DNA of 50,413 nt. Source: a virus. The translations under genes and the position numbers were made by a program. This document shows positions 44,142-50,413 of the stretch, piece after piece. The stretch is taken from IMG/VR virus record IMGVR_UViG_3300032213_002364, positions 1-50,413 of that record. The stretch is one strand, 5' to 3'. The first letter of the stretch is position 1. The number at the start of each line of letters is the position of its first letter. Below the pieces are notes generated by a model. That model had not been told where the DNA came from. It ran no database searches and worked only from the letters and a program-made list of their open reading frames with translations.

Positions 44142-44578
44142 TGAAAAAATATGTTTTACATAAAGATAGTTTTATAAAAGAAGAATTAACTATACATCAT
44201 ATAGTAGATATACAAAATTATATTTCTGATATTCAATTCTTAATCGATTCCTTTAATTCAGAATATAAATGGGATGGGATGTTTGACATAGATGAGTGTA
44301 AGAATAGAATAAATTTTGGTCAATATTTGTTTTTATTAAAATTAAATGATAACCCAATAGGATATGTTTGGTTTAAAGAAACAAGTAGTGATGTTTGCTT
44401 TGGTTATAACCTTTATGTTACTAAACAAATACCAAGACCCAAGTATGTACCAACTTGGTTTTATAGAAAAGTTAGTGGTACTATGTTAGAAAAATATAAT
44501 TCGATTGAAGTTGAAATAGAAGATTGGAATACAATTGTATTTGAGTTAGTTGGACATATTGGATATAAAGAACACTAA
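44141..44578 (+). CDS. GNAT-like N-acetyltransferase
   Basis: This 145-residue protein resembles the GNAT fold: YLFLLKLNDNPIGYVWFKE forms the central hairpin, followed by a YNLYVTKQIPRP loop, a helix (TWFYRKVSGTMLEKY) and IEVEIEDWNTIV with a closing GHIGYKEH. The Q/RxxGxG pyrophosphate loop is not well preserved. Acylation of an amino sugar would fit the setting; confidence in the exact activity is limited. Confidence 0.6.
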   Translation: MKKYVLHKDSFIKEELTIHHIVDIQNYISDIQFLIDSFNSEYKWDGMFDIDECKNRINFGQYLFLLKLNDNPIGYVWFKETSSDVCFGYNLYVTKQIPRPKYVPTWFYRKVSGTMLEKYNSIEVEIEDWNTIVFELVGHIGYKEH

Positions 44579-44579
44579 A

Positions 44580-45200
44580 ATGAAACCCACATTATGGACA
44601 TTTGGAGATAGTAATACAGTTGGTTATGGGTGTTATCCTACTGATGAATATTATAAAAAATACTATAAATCAGGAAATAAAATATGGCCTGAGTGGTTAA
44701 GTGAACTTTTTGATACTAATTTAAAAAACTTTGGAAAAAATGGAAGTTCAAACGATACAATCATAGACACTATAATTGGAAAGTGGGAAGAAATAAAAAA
44801 GGATGATTATGTGTTTATTGGGGTTACCCATTCACACAGGTTTGATGTTCCAATAAATAATGGATTACAATCAATAGTTCATAATTTTGCAGAGAATAAA
44901 ACCGAAACCAAATTAACTGAAACTCAATTCGAAACAATAATAAATTTTCAATACTATTTTGCAGATAATATTTTATATAAAAATAGACATAGAAAAAGAA
45001 TGGAGTGGATTAAAAATTTATTGATTTCTAAAGGATGTAAATTAGTAGCTCTATGGGATGTCCAAACTGATTTAAGAGGTCTTGAAACAATATATGATGA
45101 AACTAACGGAGAGATTGTAGATAAACATTTATCATTTCATTCACACAAATTATTAGCTGATATTTTTTATAAAAAATATATTACAAAAGATATTATATGA
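44580..45200 (+). CDS. SGNH/GDSL hydrolase, third copy type
   Basis: ATG 44580 is one base after the previous stop; TTG 44550 is rejected. Of 206 residues, FGDSNTVGYG holds the Ser nucleophile (S11), NFGKNGSSND supplies the oxyanion residues, and KHLSFHSH near the C-terminus carries the His. It is related to the gene at 25828-26454, although the sequences have drifted. It is probably an acyl esterase or acyltransferase for the glycan. Confidence 0.8.
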   Translation: MKPTLWTFGDSNTVGYGCYPTDEYYKKYYKSGNKIWPEWLSELFDTNLKNFGKNGSSNDTIIDTIIGKWEEIKKDDYVFIGVTHSHRFDVPINNGLQSIVHNFAENKTETKLTETQFETIINFQYYFADNILYKNRHRKRMEWIKNLLISKGCKLVALWDVQTDLRGLETIYDETNGEIVDKHLSFHSHKLLADIFYKKYITKDII

Positions 45201-46348
45201 GTGATTTAAAAAACATAATGATAAATGTTGGATACGATAATATACATCTTCCAAATTTATTCAGATATAATATTGAACCGGATTGGAATATTCAAAGTAA
45301 AACAAATATAACAACTTTATTAGATAATACTCTTGGTACTTTTAAAGAAAACACGATTGATAATTTTATAAACAATAATGTAAATTTTATTTATCCGGCA
45401 GTTTTATTTGATAATAAGTTATTTGACAATTATACCACAATTGACTTCGATGAAAGAATATTAAAATCAATTAAATTAAAAAAGTGTAAAATTGTTTTTG
45501 CTTATCTATTGGAAGGATATTTTAATATATCTTGTGTGAATTGGATAAATGATTTATGTCAAAAATATAATTTTTCAAAAGATGATGTTATTATCATTAC
45601 CTCAAATCTAATTCAATTTTCAAATAATAATTTTACTATAATCAATTACAATTATTTTGGTAACCATATAAACTTTTTACCAGTATCCAAATTAGATTCC
45701 ATAAAAGTAAAATTATATCAAACCGAATATGAGAAATTTTTAAATAATAATTTTGAATTCCATTTTTTGTGTTTTAATGGTATACCCAGAGAAAACAGAT
45801 TATTAATGTTTAACGAATTAACTACTAATTCAAAATTTAAAAATAAATCTATTACAACATTACGAGGTATTGATAAAAACTATTATTATGATGTTCCAAG
45901 TTGGGATAATCAAAAAATAGGTGGAGGTGCACGACTAAATATTGATGCACATTTGAAAAGTTTTTTAAATATAGTCACTGAAACTCTATATGATAGTGAT
46001 TCAATTTTCATATCTGAAAAAACATATAAACCAATTTATCTGTGTCAACCTTTTATTATATTTGGAAACCCCTTCACTTTAAATAAACTACATGAATTGG
46101 GATATAAAACATTTAATAATTGGTGGGATGAGAGTTACGACTCTGAACTTGATTTAAGTAAAAGATTTACTAAAATAGTAAAAGTAATTGAAACAATATC
46201 TGAATTAAATTTGAATGAATTAAAAGAATTAAAAAATAAGATACAAGATGTAGTAATTCACAACTACTTAAATTTTTTTAAGACTAATGAAATTGAAAAT
46301 TTATTCAAACTCCTTCAATGTGATTTTAATAAAAAAACATTAATTTAA
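45197..46348 (+). CDS. GT10-like glycosyltransferase family protein
   Basis: This 383-residue family member is closest in its C-terminal half to the fused domain at 19990-22155. It has FLCFNGIPRENR, FLNIVTETLYDSDS, FISEKTYKPI, QPFIIFGNPFTL, GYKTFNNWWDESYD, and a helical end with LKELKNKIQDVV. The N-terminal half is divergent and Asn-rich. It is probably a GT-B glycosyltransferase using a nucleotide-sugar donor. It joins the SGNH gene by an ATGA overlap. Confidence 0.72.
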   Translation: MSDLKNIMINVGYDNIHLPNLFRYNIEPDWNIQSKTNITTLLDNTLGTFKENTIDNFINNNVNFIYPAVLFDNKLFDNYTTIDFDERILKSIKLKKCKIVFAYLLEGYFNISCVNWINDLCQKYNFSKDDVIIITSNLIQFSNNNFTIINYNYFGNHINFLPVSKLDSIKVKLYQTEYEKFLNNNFEFHFLCFNGIPRENRLLMFNELTTNSKFKNKSITTLRGIDKNYYYDVPSWDNQKIGGGARLNIDAHLKSFLNIVTETLYDSDSIFISEKTYKPIYLCQPFIIFGNPFTLNKLHELGYKTFNNWWDESYDSELDLSKRFTKIVKVIETISELNLNELKELKNKIQDVVIHNYLNFFKTNEIENLFKLLQCDFNKKTLI

Positions 46349-46393
46349 AGTTTACTCACAAAAATTATTGAATAACGAAAATAAAGAATTAGT

Positions 46394-47362
46394 ATGAAAA
46401 AAGTTTTAATTACTGGTGGATCAGGATATATAGGTTCGGTTTTAGTTGATAAATTATTAAATAGTGGTTATGAAGTAACTGTATTAGATAATTTAATGTA
46501 TAATCAAACATCCTTAATTTATTATTCTTATAATAAGAATTTTAATTTTATTTATGGAGATGTTAGGGATATTAATTTGTTGGAAAAACTTGTACCAACA
46601 TTCAATATGATTATTCCACTCGCAGCAATCGTAGGATTCCCTGCGTGTGATAAGGACCGAGAATTAGCAACTGCAGTAAATTACACTCAGGTAAAAAACA
46701 TTTGTGATTTAGTTCGTGGTACTAATATAAAAGTAATATATCCAAATACAAATAGTGGGTATGGTATTGCAGAGAATGGTGAGTGTACTGAAGAAAGTCC
46801 ACTTAATCCAATTTCCCACTATGGAATAACCAAAGTTAATGCTGAGAAAGAAGTACTGTCAGTCAATGGTATTTCACTAAGACTTGCTACCGTTTTTGGA
46901 TCGTCTCCACGAATGAGGATGGATTTGTTGGTAAATGAATTTGTTTATAAAGCATTAACCGATAAGTACATCACTATTTTTGAGAAAAACTTTAGAAGAA
47001 ATTACATTCATATCAGAGATGTTGCAAAAACATTTCAATATATGATAGAAAATTATGAAAAATTTCAAGGAGAAGCATTTAATGTGGGGTTATCATCCAG
47101 TAATTTAACCAAAGACCAATTGGTAGAAAAAATTAAAGAATTTGTTCCTGATTTGGTAATTACATATTCTGATTTTTATCAAGATCCTGACAAACGAGAT
47201 TATTTAGTTTTAAATGCAAAAATAGAATCTACTGGTTGGTCACCTGATTGGAGTTTAGATGATGGTATTGTAGAATTAATAAAAACATATACAATTTTAA
47301 TACAAGATTTATCATCAAAATACAGGAATGGATTTCCATTCGGTTATGGAATTATCTTGTAG
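46394..47362 (+). CDS. NAD-dependent epimerase/dehydratase (extended SDR)
   Basis: This 322-residue protein has the NAD loop GGSGYIG (8-14), FIYGDVRD, PLAAIVGFPACDKD, YPNTNSGYG, the active-site SHYGITK (Y143, K147) and RLATVFGSSPRMR. The end motif PDKRDYLVLNAKIESTGW is typical of GalE-like epimerases of surface-glycan loci. The substrate is unknown. A 45-base A/T-rich gap precedes it, one of few gaps in this block. Confidence 0.84.
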   Translation: MKKVLITGGSGYIGSVLVDKLLNSGYEVTVLDNLMYNQTSLIYYSYNKNFNFIYGDVRDINLLEKLVPTFNMIIPLAAIVGFPACDKDRELATAVNYTQVKNICDLVRGTNIKVIYPNTNSGYGIAENGECTEESPLNPISHYGITKVNAEKEVLSVNGISLRLATVFGSSPRMRMDLLVNEFVYKALTDKYITIFEKNFRRNYIHIRDVAKTFQYMIENYEKFQGEAFNVGLSSSNLTKDQLVEKIKEFVPDLVITYSDFYQDPDKRDYLVLNAKIESTGWSPDWSLDDGIVELIKTYTILIQDLSSKYRNGFPFGYGIIL

Positions 47363-47385
47363 GATTTGAAAATGATTAAAAAAAT

Positions 47386-48351
47386 ATGAATGGTAAAAAG
47401 GTTTTAATAACAGGAGCCAACGGATTGGTTGGTAATTACATGGTTCAAAAATGTATCGATAGAGGTGCATTGGTCACTGCAGTCGATATCCACGAACCAA
47501 TAAATCAAGTTGAAAAGTATAGAGATGGTAATTATCAGTTTATTAAAGCTGATTTACGAGAATTTCACTCTTGTAAATTGGTTGTTAAAGACCAAGAAAT
47601 TATTTTTCATATTGCGGGAGTAAAAGGTTCACCAAAACGAGCAGCAGAACAACCTGCAGATTATTTCGTACCGATGTTACAATTTAATACCAATATGATG
47701 GAAGCGGCACGTTTAGAAGATGTGGAGTGGTATGTATATACATCAACCGTGGGAGTATATCAGCCAGCAGAAGTATTTTATGAAGATGATGTGTGGAAAA
47801 CATTCCCATCTGAAAAAGATAAATACGCAGGTTGGGCAAAGAGATTAGGTGAACTTCAATCAGAAGTATATTCAGTATCGTATGATTGGAATAAATCATC
47901 AATTGTCAGGCCAGCAAATATATATGGTAGACACGATAACTTCGGTTCGGAATCAACAGTCGTCGCATCATTAATTAAAAGATTATTTGGTGAAAAAGAA
48001 CACCCATTAGTGTGTTGGGGGGATGGTTCGCCTATTAGAGATTTTATCTATGCGGGAGATGTTGCCGACGGTATCATTTCTGTATATGAGCAGAAATTAA
48101 CTCAACCAATTAATTTAGGTAGTGGAACGGGAGTGACCATTAAAGAGCTTGCAGAGACCCTTGTAGAAATCTACGAAGAAATGTATGGAGTTAAAGTTGA
48201 AATTGAGTGGGACCCGTCTAAACCAAACGGAGACGCAAAAAGATTAATGAGCACTGAAAGGGCAGAATCTTTTGGTATAAAACAACAAGTATCTCTTAAA
48301 GAAGGATTAAAAGAAACAATAGATTATTATTTAAATGAGTATAAAAAATAA
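47386..48351 (+). CDS. GDP-fucose-synthase-like SDR, second copy A
   Basis: This 321-residue close paralogue of the gene at 28392 shares HIAGVKGSP, VPMLQFNTNM, STVGVYQPAEVFYE, DKYAGWAKRLGELQ, SIVRPANIYG, GDGSPIRDFIYA and KRLMS. It has the same displaced Tyr (Y-x4-K) around the active site. A 4-keto reductase/epimerase role on a GDP- or UDP-sugar is likely. It lies three bases before its partner. Confidence 0.8.
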   Translation: MNGKKVLITGANGLVGNYMVQKCIDRGALVTAVDIHEPINQVEKYRDGNYQFIKADLREFHSCKLVVKDQEIIFHIAGVKGSPKRAAEQPADYFVPMLQFNTNMMEAARLEDVEWYVYTSTVGVYQPAEVFYEDDVWKTFPSEKDKYAGWAKRLGELQSEVYSVSYDWNKSSIVRPANIYGRHDNFGSESTVVASLIKRLFGEKEHPLVCWGDGSPIRDFIYAGDVADGIISVYEQKLTQPINLGSGTGVTIKELAETLVEIYEEMYGVKVEIEWDPSKPNGDAKRLMSTERAESFGIKQQVSLKEGLKETIDYYLNEYKK

Positions 48352-48354
48352 GTT

Positions 48355-49347
48355 ATGAAAAAAACAGATAAAATTTTAGTTACGGGAGCAAGTGGATTTA
48401 TAGGTTCACACTTACTACGATTACTTTGGGAGAAGGGATATAAAAATTTAAGGTCAACCTCGTTTTCAAGAGATTTGAGAAATGATTTTGAAGGAACATC
48501 CGAAGTAGAGCATATTAAAGGAGATTTACAAACAGCAGAATTCTGTCAATTAATCAGTAAAGATGTAGATGTGGTTTTTCATTGTGCCGCAAATACTTCA
48601 AATGCATTGGATACTAAATTCAATCCATTATTACACGTTACACCAAATGTGGAGATGAATGTAAACCTTATGGAACAGAGTTGGAAAAACAAAGTTCGTA
48701 AATTCTTATTTATTTCATCAAATACAACTTATCCAGATATGGGTACTGAATTTTGTACTGAAGACATTAATGTTCATGCAACTCCAATCTTACCTGTTTA
48801 TAAAGCAGTTGGTGGTATGAAAAGATATGGTGAAATGTTATGTGATTTATTTTCAAATCAAATCCACGAACCTATGCAATGTTTAATTGTTAGACCCTCA
48901 AACGCATTTGGACCTAATGATAAATTTGATTATGAAAAATGTCACGTTACTCCGGCAAACATTCGTAAAGTTGCTGATGGTCTAAACCCAATACCAGTTT
49001 GGGGAGACGGAACTGAGGTAAGAGATTTACTTCACGTAGAAGATATGGCAGATGGTTTTATCTTTGTCGCCGAAAATAATGAGACATATAATATCTTTAA
49101 TGTTTGCTACGGAGAAGGATTTACTGTAAATGAAATCCTTGAAACGATTAAGGAGCTGGATGGCAATACTAATCCAATTGAATATGTAAACAATAAGGCT
49201 CCAATGATTCCAATTCGTTTATTATCTTCAAAAAAAATTAATGATTTGGGGTGGAAACCAAAAAGAGATTTGAAGCAAGCTCTTAAAGAAACCATTGAGT
49301 GGTATAAAGACAACAAACACCAATATAATCCAAATTCAAAGTTATAA
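48355..49347 (+). CDS. GDP-fucose-synthase-like SDR, second copy B
   Basis: This 330-residue protein has the NAD loop GASGFIGS, FHCAANTSNA, FISSNTTYPDM, VRPSNAFGPNDKFD, VWGDGTEVRDLL and LLSSKKINDLGW. It pairs with the preceding gene as 29365 pairs with 28392. The active-site region reads YKAVGGMKRYGE: Lys is kept but the canonical Tyr appears to be Val, assuming alignment with YGWMRRYRE in the other copy. It is the last plus-strand gene before the strand change. Confidence 0.78.
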   Translation: MKKTDKILVTGASGFIGSHLLRLLWEKGYKNLRSTSFSRDLRNDFEGTSEVEHIKGDLQTAEFCQLISKDVDVVFHCAANTSNALDTKFNPLLHVTPNVEMNVNLMEQSWKNKVRKFLFISSNTTYPDMGTEFCTEDINVHATPILPVYKAVGGMKRYGEMLCDLFSNQIHEPMQCLIVRPSNAFGPNDKFDYEKCHVTPANIRKVADGLNPIPVWGDGTEVRDLLHVEDMADGFIFVAENNETYNIFNVCYGEGFTVNEILETIKELDGNTNPIEYVNNKAPMIPIRLLSSKKINDLGWKPKRDLKQALKETIEWYKDNKHQYNPNSKL

Positions 49348-49381
49348 TGGGTAAATGATACGTGGGGTTTAATAATTTGAT

Positions 49382-50056
49382 TTAATTTCTATTGTCAATG
49401 TATATCATAATTTCATTGTAATATGGAATAAAATCATCGTTCCATATTGACCAAGTTATGTCGATACCATCAAAAGAAAATATTCTAAAATTTGGAAATA
49501 CTCGTAAATAAACGTCTCTAAATATTCTAAATTTTTCTTTCAATTCAGGAGTGGATAAATGCCATTCCCCTGAAATTTTTTTAACATTAGTTTTTATCCA
49601 AAATAAATTTTCTATTGTAAAAATATCGTATTCTCCGGATTCACAATCAGTCTTCAAGAAATCTATTTTTGTTATATTATAATCTTTTATAACCTTATTA
49701 AAGGTGGTTGAATAAAGTTTATGATTCCCTGATTTATCAAATACATCTGTAAAATTAAATTCGCCGATAATATCACTAATACCTTTATTTATGTGAGTGA
49801 CATTTCCGTGTCTTGTATTAAGTACTAATGTTTTAAATTCCTCATAACTTGGTTCGAATGAGAAAACTTGTGATGGATTTTTATCTAAAATAGAGTATGT
49901 GAATGGGCCCAAACTTGCTCCGATATCAAATACTACGTCTCTTTCTTCTACTTGAACAAATCTTTCGTAAATTTTATCTATAAAAATTTCTCTTTCAACA
50001 GTCTCTTTGAAACCATCATAACATTTAGGTTCCCAAACAAAATTTTTTAAGTTCAT
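49382..50056 (-). CDS. FkbM-family methyltransferase
   Basis: This 224-residue protein on the minus strand has the SAM-binding VFDIGASLGPFTYSI, FSFEPSYEEFKTL and IDFLKTDCESGEYDIF (with the acidic, Cys-containing FkbM signature). There are no targeting signals. FkbM enzymes O-methylate sugars and macrolides. The start overlaps the stop of the upstream heptosyltransferase-like gene by 4 bases. It is convergent with the plus-strand SDR gene, with 34 bases between them and no obvious terminator hairpin. Confidence 0.85.
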   Translation of the reverse strand: MNLKNFVWEPKCYDGFKETVEREIFIDKIYERFVQVEERDVVFDIGASLGPFTYSILDKNPSQVFSFEPSYEEFKTLVLNTRHGNVTHINKGISDIIGEFNFTDVFDKSGNHKLYSTTFNKVIKDYNITKIDFLKTDCESGEYDIFTIENLFWIKTNVKKISGEWHLSTPELKEKFRIFRDVYLRVFPNFRIFSFDGIDITWSIWNDDFIPYYNEIMIYIDNRN

Positions 50057-50413
50057 TTTAATAAGTGTTTAATTTGGGTTATTACCATTTCTGAAGTTAT
50101 TGAAGTATGACATTCAAACTGTCGGGAGGTTCCTTTATGAACAGGACACCAATTCCAATCCCCTTTATCAAATTTATGAATAGGGCTGTTCCAACATCCA
50201 TTACAGACATTTGGGTTTGTAATTCTTGTACAATTGGAAGTAAATTCGTGATTTGATTCTGTAAAGTTACTAATCATTACAACGTGTTTTCCCATTGCCC
50301 AAGATAACCAAGACAACCCACTTGACAATCCTACAAAGAATTCACTGTGATGAATAACATTCATTGTGTAATCCATTTCAGTGTTTTTTACTTTTTCACA
50401 GTTATTGAATTTA
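50053..50413 (-). CDS. TibC-like protein O-heptosyltransferase (BAHT family), C-terminal part
   Basis: The frame on the minus strand stays open from base 50413 to the TGA at 50053-50055, so the N-terminal part lies outside the window; an ATG at 50376 is internal. The visible residues match the end of autotransporter strand-loop-strand O-heptosyltransferases: IHHSEFFVGLSSGLSWL, then the iron-binding Cys set in VCNGCW, WCPVHKGT and RQFECHT. All four Cys of the TibC iron site appear to be present. Such enzymes attach heptose or related sugars to Ser/Thr of repetitive beta-structured surface proteins. It is coupled to the FkbM methyltransferase. Confidence 0.85.
   Translation of the reverse strand, partial: KFNNCEKVKNTEMDYTMNVIHHSEFFVGLSSGLSWLSWAMGKHVVMISNFTESNHEFTSNCTRITNPNVCNGCWNSPIHKFDKGDWNWCPVHKGTSRQFECHTSITSEMVITQIKHLLK

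Noticed and set aside
50053-50376. Complete 107-aa minus-strand gene starting at ATG 50376
   Set aside because: The frame remains open to the window edge, and the sequence matches only the C-terminal part of TibC-like transferases, so the gene is truncated by the window.

Overview
The window looks like part of a large, AT-rich tailed-phage genome, or an uncultivated phage contig. It begins inside a very long collagen-like tail-fibre gene (Gly-Thr-Ser triplets) that ends in a peptidase S74 self-cleaving chaperone. A second fibre-like gene near 37-39 kb has a Hint-like domain and another S74-like tail. Between and after the fibres is a dense, almost entirely plus-strand island of about 40 sugar and glycan genes, many overlapping by 1-40 bases (ATGA, TAATG, TGATG junctions). 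No capsid, terminase, polymerase, tRNA, rRNA, CRISPR array or transposase is visible, so the phage assignment rests on the two S74 fibres, the packing and the small phage-style ORFs. Starts are preceded by A/T-rich sequence with almost no Shine-Dalgarno motif, which fits a Bacteroidota-type host. That is an inference, not proof.

Layout. 0-3.4 kb: fibre, inverted repeat, small structural-looking protein. 3.4-7.3 kb: two GT-A glycosyltransferases, a methyltransferase and a GalE-like epimerase. 7.3-14.5 kb: the most unusual block. It holds two beta-1,4-galactosyltransferase-like (GT7) proteins with a lectin-like domain inserted in the catalytic fold, a lectin-twitch radical SAM fusion, and the same pair again as two separate genes. 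14.5-23.3 kb: fucosyltransferase-like GT, miniature DegT protein, B12-type radical SAM, SGNH hydrolase, arginine:glycine-type amidinotransferase, epimerase-GT fusion and UDP-glucose dehydrogenase. 23.3-35.4 kb: a paralogous family of GT10-like proteins, SGNH hydrolase, DUF5672 GT, a ColD-like dehydratase (active-site His), GDP-sugar SDRs including a Gmd-like enzyme, a PhyH oxygenase, an RmlC-like epimerase and a split TPP enzyme whose beta part is fused to a GT. 35.4-39.7 kb: O-carbamoyltransferase, a 38-aa protein, the Hint/S74 fibre, a 49-aa protein and a zinc-ribbon protein. 39.7-49.3 kb: SET protein, more GT10-like genes, two 2OG-Fe(II) oxygenases, tandem sulfotransferases, GNAT, SGNH and three SDRs, two of which repeat the 28-30 kb pair. 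49.4-50.4 kb, minus strand: FkbM methyltransferase and the C-terminal end of a TibC-like protein O-heptosyltransferase, cut by the window edge.

Taken together, the genes could make nucleotide sugars (UDP-uronate, GDP-deoxy and dideoxy sugars, 3,5-epimerised sugars, perhaps amino, guanidino or ketol-branched sugars), transfer them, and decorate the product with methyl, carbamoyl, amidino, sulfo, hydroxyl and possibly acyl groups. Whether the acceptor is the Ser/Thr-rich fibre, another virion protein, or the host surface cannot be told from sequence. No gap over 300 bases lacks a gene.
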